Below, piece after piece: positions 45,204 through 54,853 of a stretch of DNA of 64,000 bases. The position numbers and the translations under genes were made by a program. The notes beneath the pieces were generated by a model. It was not told the origin of the DNA, made no database searches, and saw only the letters and a program-made list of their open reading frames with translations. Source of the stretch: Methylosinus sp. PW1 (GTDB lineage Bacteria > Pseudomonadota > Alphaproteobacteria > Rhizobiales > Beijerinckiaceae); contig NZ_JQNK01000009.1 in the NCBI RefSeq assembly GCF_000745215.1, positions 2,418,001 through 2,482,000 of the forward strand, given 5' to 3'. Within the stretch, counting starts at the first letter, position 1; each line of letters starts with the position of its first letter.

Positions 45204-46613
45204 TCACGCAACCCTGGCGTCATGCGCCGCCCGTCGGGTCGGCGCATGTTTCGCGAGCGGCGTCAGGCGCAGCGGCAGCGCGCCTTTCGGCCGCAAGGCG
45301 AAGGTCGGCGCCAGCTCCAGCCGATGGCCGGGGACGGTCTCGAAGCGGAACTCGCGCAGCAGCGTCGCGACGATGGTCGCCATCTCCGTCAGCGCGAAGC
45401 CCATGCCGACGCAGATGCGCGGCCCGGCGCCGAAGGGCAGATAGGCGTAGCGATGGCGCGCCTTCGCCCGCTCCGGCGAGAAGCGGTCGGGGTCGAAGGC
45501 GGTCGGCTCCTCCCACAGCTTCTCGTGCCGATGCAGGCACCAGATGAGCACATAGATCGGCTCTTTCGCGGCGACGCGATAAGCGCCGAGCGTCGTGTCC
45601 TCGCGCGGCTGGCGGCCGAGCGCGGCGAAGGGCGGGAAGAGCCGCATCGATTCTTGCAAAACCTGCCGCGTGAAAACGAGGCTCTCCACCGTCTCTGGCG
45701 TGATCTCGCCGTCGCCGGCGACGCGCTCCGCCTCCTCGCGGGCGCGCTGCTGGCTCGCCTGATCCTTGGCCAGCAGCCAGAAGGTCCAGGCCAGCGCGAC
45801 GGCGGAGGTCTCGTGGCCCGCGAGCAGAAAACCGTGCAGATTGGCGACGAGCTCCGCGTCGGTCATCACACGGCCGCTCTCCGGGTCCTTGGCCGAGAGC
45901 AGAAGGCCGAGAATATCGCGCGTCGGCTCGGGCCGGGCGCGACGCTCGGCGAGCAGCTTCACCGTCTCCTCATGCACGAAGCGCGAGCCGGCGCGGGCCG
46001 AGAGCAGGCCCGGATAGGGCGTCCAATCCGGCGGCAGGCGGAACATCACCGCCAGCATGCGCCAGGCGAAGCTGCCGAGCACCGGCCGCAGCGCCGCGAT
46101 GAAGCGCTCGCCGTCGAAATTCTCCGAGGCGCCGAACACGGCCTTTTCGATGACGGCGAAGGTCGTGCGCGACATGGCCTCGGTGATCTCCACCGTGGCG
46201 CCGTCGCCGAGGCGCCGCCACTCCTCGGCCTGCGCCTGCGCGCAACGCACGAAATAGGGCACGAGCGCCAGAATATTTTCGTAACGAAAGGCGGGCGAGA
46301 TGGCGCGCCGCTGCCATTTCCATTCGGCGCCTTCCGAGAAGAATAGCGTGTCGCCCTCGACAGGTCCGCGCAGGGCCTTGGCGGCGATGTCGTCGCGGCG
46401 AAAGGCCTCGGCGCGCGTGACCAGCAGCTCCTCGATCAGCTCCGGTTTCACGACATAGTGCATGCGCGGGAAAAAGGGCCACAGGCCTTTGGCGGTGAAG
46501 AAATCGGTCCGATAGGCCTCCGGCGCGTAATTCTCGAGGTAATTGCGCGTCACCGCCAGATAGGACGGCTTCTCGCGCGGCGTGAAGGGGCTGAAATCGG
46601 GATCGTGAAACAT
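45204..46613 (-). CDS. Cytochrome P450
   Basis: A 469-residue heme monooxygenase. The I-helix motif is LLAGHETSAVALAW, the ExxR is ESMRLFPP, the heme loop is FGAGPRICVGMGFALTEM with the Cys thiolate ligand, and the meander region includes FDPDRFSP. No membrane anchor is predicted, so it is soluble and would need an external redox partner; the small ferredoxin at 43481-43669 is near but unproven. ATG 46613 has GGAGG eight bases upstream; the frame is open further upstream but without coding support. Substrate unknown. Confidence 0.93.
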   Translation of the reverse strand: MFHDPDFSPFTPREKPSYLAVTRNYLENYAPEAYRTDFFTAKGLWPFFPRMHYVVKPELIEELLVTRAEAFRRDDIAAKALRGPVEGDTLFFSEGAEWKWQRRAISPAFRYENILALVPYFVRCAQAQAEEWRRLGDGATVEITEAMSRTTFAVIEKAVFGASENFDGERFIAALRPVLGSFAWRMLAVMFRLPPDWTPYPGLLSARAGSRFVHEETVKLLAERRARPEPTRDILGLLLSAKDPESGRVMTDAELVANLHGFLLAGHETSAVALAWTFWLLAKDQASQQRAREEAERVAGDGEITPETVESLVFTRQVLQESMRLFPPFAALGRQPREDTTLGAYRVAAKEPIYVLIWCLHRHEKLWEEPTAFDPDRFSPERAKARHRYAYLPFGAGPRICVGMGFALTEMATIVATLLREFRFETVPGHRLELAPTFALRPKGALPLRLTPLAKHAPTRRAAHDARVA

Positions 46614-46834
46614 GAGGGCCTCCGCAATGATCGAGTTCGGCAGCCCGATGCTATCGGAGCGAAATTCGCTTTTTCTGTGATCTCGAGGGCGGCGCCCTCC
46701 GCCCCGCCCGATCCAGCCCCGGGAGCCGGCTCGGACGCGGAACGGTTGCGTCCTCCCGCAATTGGCGGCATTTAGAAAAAATCCTGTCACCACCCCCGGC
46801 CCCGCCGGGCCTGTCCCAGAAAGAGCGAGAGAGA

Positions 46835-48499
46835 ATGAGCGCTACCGAGACCACCTCCACGACCTGGCTGCCCGACGCCAAGGCGGCTTTCGCCTCCGTG
46901 GAGGCGCTTTACGGCCGCGCGCTCGCCGCCGTCCGCGCCCGCGTCACCAAGGACGGCAAGCTCTCCAATGAGCTGATCGAGGTGGAGCAGCACGCCGCGC
47001 ACGGCCTCTCCTGGTTCGCCACCTATGTGCAGGGCCTGCGCGAGCTGCTCGCCTACGCCGACCGCCTCTCCGGCGAGGGCGCCTATGGCGAGGTGGAGAA
47101 TCTGCTCACCCGCATCGCCTTCGCCGAATATCTGGCGCAGGTCTTCGGCGGCATTCCGATGAGCCAGGGCGAGATCGTCCGCCTCTCCGATTTCGGCCTC
47201 TCGCCCGCCGATATCGCCGCCGCCCATATTCCGCAGGTGGACAGCCTCATCGCCTCCGGCCTCACCAGCGCCAATCGCGCCCGCCTCGCCGAGCTGATCG
47301 ACCACAATGGCGCCGCTGAGACGATCGGCGCCACCGGCCTCGACGAGACGCTGGAGGCCATCCGCAGCGAGATGCGCAAATTCGCCGGCGACAATGTGAC
47401 GCCGCACGCCCATGAATGGCATTTGAAGAACGACTACATTCCGCTCGAGGTCATTTCCGGCCTCGCGGAGCTGGGCGTCTTCGGCCTCACCATCCCGGAA
47501 GAATATGGCGGCTCCGGCCTCGGCAAGATCGCCATGTGCGTCGTCTCGGAGGAGCTGTCGCGCGCCTATATCGGCGTCGGCTCGCTCGGCACGCGCTCGG
47601 AGATCGCGGGCGAGCTGATCCTCGTCGGCGGCACGGAGGAGCAGAAGCAGAAATATCTGCCCAAGATCGCCACCGGCGAAATCCTGCCCACCGCCGTCTT
47701 CACCGAGCCGAACAATGGCTCCGACCTCGCGAATCTGCGCACCCGCGCGACGCGCGAGGGCGACGTCTACAAGGTGGTCGGCAACAAGACCTGGATCACC
47801 CATCCGGTGCGCGCCGATGTGATGACGCTGCTTGTGCGCACCAATCCGAATGAGAAGGGCTATAAGGGCCTCTCCATGCTGCTCGCCGAAAAGCCGCGCG
47901 GCACCGATGAGAATCCCTTCCCCGCCAAGGGCATGACCGGCGGCGAGATCGAGGTGCTCGGCTATCGCGGCATGAAGGAGTTCGAGATCGGCTTCGACAA
48001 TTTCGAGGTGCCGGCCGAAAATCTTCTCGGCGGCGAGGAGGGCAAGGGCTTCAAGCAGCTGATGGAGACCTTCGAATCCGCCCGCATTCAGACGGCGGCG
48101 CGCGCGCTCGGCGTCGCCCAGGCGGCGCTCGACCTCGGCCTGCGCTACGCCAAGGAGCGCGTGCAATTCGGCAAGCCGCTGTTCGCCTTCCCGCGCGTCT
48201 TCGACAAGATCGTCACAATGGCGATCGAGATTCACGTCGCCCGCCAGATCACCTATTTCGCGGCCCGCGAGAAGGACGAGGGCAAGCGCTGCGATCTCGA
48301 GGCCGGCATGGCCAAGCTGCTGGGCGCGCGCGTCGCCTGGGCCGCGGCGGACAATGCGCTGCAGATTCACGGCGGCAATGGTTTCGCGCTGGAATATCCC
48401 GTCTCCCGCGTCCTTTGCGACGCGCGCATCCTCAACATCTTCGAGGGCGCGGCGGAGATTCAGGCGCAGGTCATCGCGAGGCGCCTGCTGGAAGGCTGA
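46835..48499 (+). CDS. mcd: (2S)-methylsuccinyl-CoA dehydrogenase
   Basis: A 554-residue acyl-CoA dehydrogenase-family flavoenzyme of the ethylmalonyl-CoA pathway, oxidising methylsuccinyl-CoA to mesaconyl-CoA. A distinctive N-terminal extension of about 160 residues, typical of Mcd, precedes the acyl-CoA dehydrogenase core: FGLTIPEEYGGSGLGKIAMC, AVFTEPNNGSDLANL, RIQTAARALGVAQAALDLG and LQIHGGNGFALEYPVSRVLCDARILNIFEGAAEIQ (read in pieces). AGAGAGAGAATG gives the start ATG 46835. The closest paralogues are isovaleryl-type dehydrogenases, but the length favours Mcd. Its electrons would go to EtfAB (9705-11396). Confidence 0.9.
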   Translation: MSATETTSTTWLPDAKAAFASVEALYGRALAAVRARVTKDGKLSNELIEVEQHAAHGLSWFATYVQGLRELLAYADRLSGEGAYGEVENLLTRIAFAEYLAQVFGGIPMSQGEIVRLSDFGLSPADIAAAHIPQVDSLIASGLTSANRARLAELIDHNGAAETIGATGLDETLEAIRSEMRKFAGDNVTPHAHEWHLKNDYIPLEVISGLAELGVFGLTIPEEYGGSGLGKIAMCVVSEELSRAYIGVGSLGTRSEIAGELILVGGTEEQKQKYLPKIATGEILPTAVFTEPNNGSDLANLRTRATREGDVYKVVGNKTWITHPVRADVMTLLVRTNPNEKGYKGLSMLLAEKPRGTDENPFPAKGMTGGEIEVLGYRGMKEFEIGFDNFEVPAENLLGGEEGKGFKQLMETFESARIQTAARALGVAQAALDLGLRYAKERVQFGKPLFAFPRVFDKIVTMAIEIHVARQITYFAAREKDEGKRCDLEAGMAKLLGARVAWAAADNALQIHGGNGFALEYPVSRVLCDARILNIFEGAAEIQAQVIARRLLEG

Positions 48500-48507
48500 T
48501 CGCTTTC

Positions 48508-48645
48508 TCTCCCTCTCCCCGCGCGAGCGGGGAGAGGGCCGGGGTGAGGGGCGTGGGCGTTAGACACAAACGGAAAACGCCCCGAGCCCCTCATCCTCAC
48601 CTTCTCCCCACTCGCGGGGAGAAGGAAGGCGGCGAAGGCCGCGCG
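48508..48645. repeat. Extragenic palindromic repeat, family A, subtype 1
   Basis: Near-identical to the copy at 21013-21150, including the spacer ACGGAAAA and the shared tail GGAAGGCGGCGAAGGCCGCG. It lies just after mcd. The rest of the 354-bp gap (48646-48853) has no recognisable signal. Confidence 0.82.
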
Positions 48646-48853
48646 AACGGATCGCGGTCGGGACGTGATGCGCCCCGCTCATTTCTCATAATCGATTTTC
48701 CGTCCGCATTTGGCGCGCCGAGGCCTTTTTCCGCCCTCGCGAGCGCGAGCCCGCGCCCTCCCCCGGCTGAAACGCGGCAATCCACCACGGTTGCCGTCGC
48801 CCCTTCCCCTTCCCAAATGGAGTCATGTGGGCGTTCAACGAAAGACGAAAAAC

Positions 48854-49318
48854 ATGACCAATATTGCCGTTCACAATGGGGCCTGGGTTCTCGTCGGCGA
48901 CGGCCGCAGAGCCCTGTTTCTGCAAAATCACGGCGATCCCGACCTGCTCGATCTGCGCGTCGTGGAGGCGCGCGTCGACGTCAATCCGCCGACGCGCGAG
49001 CAGGGCAGCGACGCGCCGGGCCGCGCCTATGGCACGGCGGGAGCGCCGCGCAGCGCCGTGGAGAACGCCGATTGGCACGAGCTGGAAAAGGAGCATTTCG
49101 CGAGAACGATCGCCGAGCGCATCAACACCGCCGCGGAATCCGGCGAATTGAGCGAGGTCGTCATCATCGCCCCGCCGCGCGTGCTCGGCGAGCTGCGCCA
49201 GGAGCTGTCGCCCAAAGCCAAGAGCAAGGTGAAGGGCGAGCTGGACAAGGATCTGACCCGCCATCCTCTGCCCGAGATCGAGAAGGCTCTCGCGCGCGAG
49301 TTCCGCGCGGAAGGGTGA
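48854..49318 (+). CDS. Host attachment family protein
   Basis: A 154-residue soluble protein of the host-attachment family (PF10116-type, named from plant-associated bacteria; biochemical role unclear). It begins AVHNGAWVLVGDGRRALFLQN, has FARTIAERINTAAESGELSEVVIIAPPRVLGELRQEL in shorter recognisable pieces (FARTIAERIN, VVIIAPPRVLGELR) and ends KDLTRHPLPEIEKALAREF, the conserved C-terminus. ATG 48854 is preceded only by a weak purine-rich tract. Members are often stress-induced; the name does not prove attachment. Confidence 0.82.
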   Translation: MTNIAVHNGAWVLVGDGRRALFLQNHGDPDLLDLRVVEARVDVNPPTREQGSDAPGRAYGTAGAPRSAVENADWHELEKEHFARTIAERINTAAESGELSEVVIIAPPRVLGELRQELSPKAKSKVKGELDKDLTRHPLPEIEKALAREFRAEG

Positions 49319-49452
49319 GCCGCGGCATTTTCGGACCCCGGCGCAGGGGCGGCTCTGCGCCGGGCTTTTGATTCGCTGCAAAAAAAAGCTGGACGCAGCC
49401 TCGGCTTTAATAATACTAATTTGATAGACTATATATATTAAAGGAGCGTCAG

Positions 49453-51930
49453 ATGCGGCTTCTCCACCAACTCGCTCATCGCCCGTCATCCTCAAGCGGC
49501 GCGCTCATCGCATATGTTCTCGTCGCCTTCGCCGCCGACTCGACGATCGCGACGCGCGCCCAGGAGGCGCGCATCGAGGACGTTCGGGTCGGAGCCGAAA
49601 GCCCGGCGCGGCGAGAGGACACGACGCTGCGCGAAACGCCCCGCTCGGTCGGCTTCGTCGATTCCAAGAAGGCGGAAGAACAGCACCTCGAGCGCCTCTC
49701 CGACTTCTCCCAGCTCGTGCCGAATTATCGGCCCAACGAATCCAACCCTATCGCCTCGCGACCGGCGATCCGCGGCGTCAGCAGCACTGTCGGCCAGCTC
49801 GGCCGCGGCAATATCAACCCTGTCGGAGCCGAATTCGACACCGGCTACATCGTCGACAATATTTTCTGGAAATACGCCGGCTTCCAGGCTGGCGACCTCG
49901 TCGACATCTCGTCGTTCGAGCTGGCGCTCGGCCCCCAGGGAACGGCCGGCGGCAAGAACACGACGGTCGGCAATGTCGTCGTCTCGACGCAGCGGCCTTC
50001 CTTCGAGCGCCGGGCGACGATCGAGACCAGCTTCGCCAGCTACAGCCGCGTCATCGAGAAGCTGAACGTCACGGGGCCGATCATCGACGACAAGCTGGCC
50101 TATCGCGTGACCGCCTATTTCGACAAGGGCGACGGCTGGATCCGGGACCAGGTCACCGGCGCGAGCTATCTGAACAATGATCGCTGGGGCGTGCGCGGGC
50201 AGCTCCTCTATGTCGGCGACGACGTGACCGACCGCTTGATCTTCAGCACCGGCGCGCAGCACGAATATACGGCGATCGGCGCCTATACGACGGGACCCGT
50301 CGGCGACACGTCGCTCATCTACGCCAATGGGACATTGCCGGCGCGCAGCTACGCCCGGAATGTCGCCGCGCGGCTCGGCAAGCCCATTCTCACTTTCGAT
50401 CCCTATCGCCCCTATGCCACGAACGCCGGAGGTTTCGGCGAGCGCCACCTCATGGTCTCGAACGAGCTGAGCTGGACCTTGGGCCGCCACACTCTGACGT
50501 CGCTCACCGCCTTCGGCAATTCGCGGGTGATCGGCAATAATCCCTTCGGCAATCAGGAGCTCGAGAACAGCGTCGGCGTCTTCGCGCCCTATGTCGATCA
50601 GTTCTCCCAGGAGATCCGGCTCTCCTCGCCCAAGGAGGACCGTCTCGAATGGACCGCCGGACTCTTCTCGCTCTATGAGAACGCCTGGAGCCGCACCTAC
50701 ACGCGCTTCGGCGCCGACGCCGCCGCCTGGTACAGCCGGCCGGCGCTGCTGCGCGGCCTGCAGAACAATCGCGACAGCAAATCGCGGACTTTCAGCATCG
50801 CCGGCTATGGGCAGGGAACCTATCACATAGACGACGCATGGGCGCTCACCTTCGGCCTGCGCGACAGCTATGAGATCAAGGAAGGCTCCGTCTTCAGCTG
50901 GGATCAGCTCTACGCCAATCAATATTCTTTCGCGCAGCAGGAATCGGCCATTCGCGCCGGCGGCGGCCAGGCCTTGTTCGACACGGGCGGCCAAAGCAAG
51001 ACCTTCAACTCCGTCACCGGGATCTTCAATCCGCAATATAAATTCGACGACCATCTCCTCTTCCACGTGCTCGTCGCGCGCGGCGAGAAATCGGGCGCGA
51101 TCAACAATTCGGCCCAGCCCATCCTCGACAGCGCGCTCAATTTCAAAGGCTGGCAGCCGCTCGTCACCAAGCCGGAAACCTCCTGGGACTATGAGCTCGG
51201 CGTCAACACCAGCTGGCTGGACGACCGCCTCATCGCCAATTTCAATGTCTACTGGAACGACATCTACAATTTCCAGACGAGCCTCACCGACGCCTCCTAC
51301 ACGGACAGCACGGGGCAGCCGATCCGCACCTCCTATCTCGGCAATGTCGGCCATCTGCGGCTGCGCGGCTTCGAGTTCGTCGGCCGATGGAGCCCTGCGG
51401 AGCGGCTGTGGCTCTCCTTCAACGGCGCCTATACCGAGGCGCGCTGGATCGACTACGCCAACGCCACGCCGCCGACCGATTGGATCTGGCCGGCGACCGC
51501 AGGCTCGCCCTCGGCGCCTCTCACTCTGTCACGCTCCAACACGCGATGGGAGAATCTGCCGCTGTGGTCGTTCAATGTCGGCGCGACCTACGACCATCCG
51601 CTCGGCCCGCTGTTCCGCGGCCTCGGACCGGAATGGGACCATCCCGTCACCGGCTTCGGCTATGTCAATCTGGCCTGGCAGGACAAGACGCAGCTCACCG
51701 ATCCGCACTCTGTGCTCCAATACTGGCAGCCGCCATTCGCCATAGTGAACGCCGGCCTCGGATTGCGGACCGATGACGAGCAATACAGCCTGTCGATCTG
51801 GGCGAAGAATGTCTTCGACGAGCGGCCGCTCTATTCATGGTCGCCGGGCGACGCCAGCAATCCCACCACGATCGGCCTGCCCAGCCAGCCGCGCGTCTTC
51901 GGCGGCACGCTGCGCGTCAGGCTCTTGTGA
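49453..51930 (+). CDS. TonB-dependent outer membrane receptor
   Basis: An 825-residue outer-membrane receptor. A signal peptide occupies about residues 1-36. The plug domain follows: TLRETPRSVGFVDSKKAEEQ (TonB-box and plug start), IRGVSSTVGQLGRGNINPVG, DTGYIVDNIF and ELALGPQGTAGGKNTTVGNVV. The rest is a 22-stranded barrel with a C-terminal strand ending GGTLRVRLL. It takes up a ligand not identifiable from sequence, possibly a siderophore or vitamin-type compound, driven by TonB-ExbBD. AAGGAG precedes ATG; the upstream 49400-49450 is very AT-rich (TTTAATAATACTAATTTGAT). Confidence 0.9.
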   Translation: MRLLHQLAHRPSSSSGALIAYVLVAFAADSTIATRAQEARIEDVRVGAESPARREDTTLRETPRSVGFVDSKKAEEQHLERLSDFSQLVPNYRPNESNPIASRPAIRGVSSTVGQLGRGNINPVGAEFDTGYIVDNIFWKYAGFQAGDLVDISSFELALGPQGTAGGKNTTVGNVVVSTQRPSFERRATIETSFASYSRVIEKLNVTGPIIDDKLAYRVTAYFDKGDGWIRDQVTGASYLNNDRWGVRGQLLYVGDDVTDRLIFSTGAQHEYTAIGAYTTGPVGDTSLIYANGTLPARSYARNVAARLGKPILTFDPYRPYATNAGGFGERHLMVSNELSWTLGRHTLTSLTAFGNSRVIGNNPFGNQELENSVGVFAPYVDQFSQEIRLSSPKEDRLEWTAGLFSLYENAWSRTYTRFGADAAAWYSRPALLRGLQNNRDSKSRTFSIAGYGQGTYHIDDAWALTFGLRDSYEIKEGSVFSWDQLYANQYSFAQQESAIRAGGGQALFDTGGQSKTFNSVTGIFNPQYKFDDHLLFHVLVARGEKSGAINNSAQPILDSALNFKGWQPLVTKPETSWDYELGVNTSWLDDRLIANFNVYWNDIYNFQTSLTDASYTDSTGQPIRTSYLGNVGHLRLRGFEFVGRWSPAERLWLSFNGAYTEARWIDYANATPPTDWIWPATAGSPSAPLTLSRSNTRWENLPLWSFNVGATYDHPLGPLFRGLGPEWDHPVTGFGYVNLAWQDKTQLTDPHSVLQYWQPPFAIVNAGLGLRTDDEQYSLSIWAKNVFDERPLYSWSPGDASNPTTIGLPSQPRVFGGTLRVRLL

Positions 51931-51942
51931 CGCGCGCGCAAT

Positions 51943-52833
51943 TCAATAAGGCCCCACGGGAAAATATTTCAGATAGAGCTCGGCGTAGACGCCCTTCTGC
52001 GCAACGCGCGCCAGCGCGTAATCCAGCGCGCGGCGCAGCACGATATTGTTCTTTCTCACCGCCACGCCGACGCCATCGCCGAAAAAGGCGGGATCGGCGT
52101 AAGGCCCGTCCTTGAACATGCAGCAATCGGCGGCGTCGGCGCCGTTCAGCCAGAAGGCCAGCGAGATGGCGTCGCCGAACATCGCATGGGCGCGGCCCTC
52201 CTTCAGCGCCGTGCGCGCCTGCTGCGCGCTGGGATAGGTCGCGAGCGTGGAGGCGGGGAAGAATTTGCGAAGATAGGCCTCATGCGCGCTGTCGGCGGCG
52301 ACCGCTATGGTGCGATCGGCGAGCGCCTCGGGCGTCGCGCCGGGCAGCACCGAATCCTTGCGCGCCACGAAGCGTCCCGGCGTCGTGTAATAGGGCTGGG
52401 TGAAATCCACCTTCTTGCGCGTCTCGGGCGTGATGGCGAAAGAGGCGATGGCGGCGTCGCCGGCGTTCTCGTCCAGAGCGGCGACCAGCGTGTCCCAGCG
52501 CCGGCGCTGAATGGTGCAGGAGATCTCCAGCTCCTCGCAAATGGCGCGCGCCAGATCGACGTTGAAGCCGGCGATGGTTCCGTCCGGCAGAGCGAAGTCG
52601 AAGGGCGGAAAATCATCCTCGGTGAGAAAGCGAATCTGCTTGATCGTCGAGAGGTCGGGCTTTTCCAGCTTGCGGGCCGGGTCCCAGAAGGAGGGCGCCG
52701 CCGCGACGACGCTGTCCGCGGCGGAGGCCGGCGCCACGACGGAAACCATCCCCGCGACGAGAGCGCAGCGTAAGCTTGTCAAAGTTCCGCATCTACGCCA
52801 AGCTTCAGCCACAGTTCTTTTCTCGCACATCAT
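51943..52833 (-). CDS. Periplasmic solute-binding protein, amino-acid type
   Basis: A 296-residue family-3 extracellular solute-binding protein. The signal peptide (RCALVAGMVSVVAPASAAD) is near residue 20-38. The mature part has IRFLTEDDFPPFDFALPDGT, IAGFNVDLARAICEELEIS, WDTLVAALDENAGDAAIASFAITPETRKKV in short pieces, and FTQPYYTTPGRFVARKDS, the amino-acid-binding SBP_bac_3 layout. No permease or ATPase gene is adjacent, so it may serve an unlinked transporter. Start ATG 52833, with a second ATG at 52830. Convergent with the receptor gene, 12 bp apart, and divergent from the glycosyltransferase. Confidence 0.88.
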   Translation of the reverse strand: MMCEKRTVAEAWRRCGTLTSLRCALVAGMVSVVAPASAADSVVAAAPSFWDPARKLEKPDLSTIKQIRFLTEDDFPPFDFALPDGTIAGFNVDLARAICEELEISCTIQRRRWDTLVAALDENAGDAAIASFAITPETRKKVDFTQPYYTTPGRFVARKDSVLPGATPEALADRTIAVAADSAHEAYLRKFFPASTLATYPSAQQARTALKEGRAHAMFGDAISLAFWLNGADAADCCMFKDGPYADPAFFGDGVGVAVRKNNIVLRRALDYALARVAQKGVYAELYLKYFPVGPY

Positions 52834-52890
52834 TCGAGGCCTCGCAGCCGCCCGGCGCGGCAGGAGCCCGCGCGTCGCGGAGATTAGCGT

Positions 52891-54849
52891 ATGAGCGTGA
52901 ATCCGGTCGATAGGGTTTCGCCGTATCCGCCGGCGCCCCATCGTGACGACGGGGCCGTTTTCCCGCGCCGCCGCGAGCCCGAGTCTACGCTCGCCCGCCA
53001 GCGCGCCCGCCCGGCGCCGGAGACGCCCGCGCCCGGCGCCGGCCGGCCGCTTCCCCCCGAGATCGCCTTTCTCGCCGCCCATGGCGCGCCGCTGGTCATG
53101 CTGCAATATGGCGCGACCATCGCCCGGCGGCAGGGCGTGAAGGCCGACGCCGCGCTGATCGCCGAAGGGCTGATCCCGGAGGAGCGCTTCTATCGCATTC
53201 TGGCGGCCGAGCTGCGCGTCCCTTATCTCGACGCGCCGCCCGCGCTGGAGCCGTCCGAGAGCCTGGAGCAGGACGCCGCGCGCGGCTACGCCCGCCTCGC
53301 CGAGGAGCCGCGGGGGATGCGCTGGCTGTTCGCGCCGCGCGGCGACGACATCGCCCGTCTCGTCGGCGTGACGCGCTCTTCCGCCGGGCGGCCGCTCTTC
53401 GCCATCACGCGTCCCTCCCATTTCGAGGAGGCGCTGCGCCGCTCCTCGTCGCGCCGGCTGGCGGAGGCCGCCGCCTATTCGGTGGAGCGCGTCGCGCCGG
53501 AGCTGGCGGCGCGGCGGGCGCTCGCCGGCCGCGCGCCCATCGCTTTCGCGCTCGGCAATCTCCTTCTGCTCGCGGCCTGGCTCTCGCCGGCCGGGGCGCC
53601 CTCGCGCGCCGCCGCGGCGCTGCTCGCTCTGCTGTTTCTCGCCAATATCGGCCTGCGCCTCTATTTCTGCGCGATCCGCAAAGCGGCGAGCGGCGCCGCG
53701 CCGGCGCTGGAGGAGCGCGACCTTCCGTTCTATTCCATTATCGTGGCGCTCTACGACGAAGCCGGCGTGGTTCCGCAATTGACCGAGGCGCTGGACGCGA
53801 TCGATTATCCGCGCGCCAAGCTGGACGTCAAATTCGTGGTGGAATGCGACGACGCTGCGACCACAGCCGCGCTGCGCGCCGCGCATCTGCGGCCGGGGTG
53901 GGAGATCATCGTCGCGCCGCCCGGCGCGCCGCGGACCAAGCCGCGCGCGCTCAATATGGCGACGCCTTTTCTGCGCGGCTCGCTCGTCGCCGTCTTCGAC
54001 GCGGAAGATCTGCCCGACCGCGGCCAGCTGCGCGACGCGGCGGCGCTGTTCGCCGCCGCGGATGAAAATCTCGCCTGCCTGCAGGCCAGCCTGTTCATCC
54101 ACAATCACCGGCGCAGCTGGATGACGGCCATGTTCTGCATCGATTACGCCGTCCTGTTCGATGTGATCGACAAAGGCGCCTCCGCGGCCGGCCTGCCCTT
54201 TTTCCTCGGCGGCTCCTCCAATCATTTTCGCGTGTCCGCGCTGCGCGCCGTCGGCGCCTGGGACGCGTTCAATGTGACGGAGGACGCCGATCTCGGCCTG
54301 CGGCTGGCGCGGCGCGGCTATACGGCCCGCACCTTCGCCTCGCGCACGCAGGAGCAGGCGCCGACGCGCTTCGCCGCGCTGGTGGCGCAGCGCAGCCGCT
54401 GGATGAAAGGCTGGATGCAGACGGCGCTGGTCCATTGCCGCGATCCTTCCGCCTATTTCGCCGATCTCGGCGCCCTGCGCGGCGTCACGACGCTGGCCCT
54501 ATTGGCGGGCGGCTTCATCGCGCCGCTGCATGGGCCGATCTTTCTCTTCTGCCTCGTCCATGACGCGGGTTTCGGCGCGTTGCTGGCGCCGAGGACGCTG
54601 GGCGACGGCCTCGCCAGCTTCCTCTTCTGCCTCATCGCCGCCGGCGGCCTCGCGGCCAGCGCCTGGCCGCGCGCGGTCGCCATGGGCGAGGCGGATATTG
54701 TCTGGCTCTGGCCGGCGCTGCTGCGCTGGCCGCTGTGGAGCCTGATGCTCTCCCTCGCCTCCTGGCGCGCCTTGCGCGAGCTGTGCGTCAGGCCATTCTA
54801 TTGGGACAAGACAGAGCATTTTCCGATCGCCGGAGCGCGGAACCGATGA
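52891..54849 (+). CDS. Family-2 glycosyltransferase, cellulose-synthase-like
   Basis: A 652-residue membrane glycosyltransferase. The first 190 residues are soluble, Arg/Pro-rich, with a domain resembling the MshEN type (LIAEGLIPEERFYRILAAEL). Two helices lie at about 205-250. The GT-A core contains YSIIVALYDEAGVVPQL, VFDAEDLPDRGQL, NVTEDADLGLRLARRG and QRSRWMKGWMQT, matching the D,D,D,QxxRW pattern of processive GT2 enzymes. Three or four helices follow. It probably makes or exports a beta-linked polysaccharide, but no partner (for example BcsB) is near. Divergent from the solute-binding protein gene. Confidence 0.88.
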   Translation: MSVNPVDRVSPYPPAPHRDDGAVFPRRREPESTLARQRARPAPETPAPGAGRPLPPEIAFLAAHGAPLVMLQYGATIARRQGVKADAALIAEGLIPEERFYRILAAELRVPYLDAPPALEPSESLEQDAARGYARLAEEPRGMRWLFAPRGDDIARLVGVTRSSAGRPLFAITRPSHFEEALRRSSSRRLAEAAAYSVERVAPELAARRALAGRAPIAFALGNLLLLAAWLSPAGAPSRAAAALLALLFLANIGLRLYFCAIRKAASGAAPALEERDLPFYSIIVALYDEAGVVPQLTEALDAIDYPRAKLDVKFVVECDDAATTAALRAAHLRPGWEIIVAPPGAPRTKPRALNMATPFLRGSLVAVFDAEDLPDRGQLRDAAALFAAADENLACLQASLFIHNHRRSWMTAMFCIDYAVLFDVIDKGASAAGLPFFLGGSSNHFRVSALRAVGAWDAFNVTEDADLGLRLARRGYTARTFASRTQEQAPTRFAALVAQRSRWMKGWMQTALVHCRDPSAYFADLGALRGVTTLALLAGGFIAPLHGPIFLFCLVHDAGFGALLAPRTLGDGLASFLFCLIAAGGLAASAWPRAVAMGEADIVWLWPALLRWPLWSLMLSLASWRALRELCVRPFYWDKTEHFPIAGARNR

Positions 54850-54853
54850 GACC

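Noticed and set aside
48500..48853. tRNA or small RNA gene in the gap after mcd
   Set aside because: Apart from the palindrome there is no cloverleaf or conserved T-arm; I also saw no tRNA elsewhere in the window.
52834..54435. Upstream extension of the solute-binding protein frame
   Set aside because: It runs through the divergent promoter region and antisense to the glycosyltransferase. The signal peptide begins near 52833.
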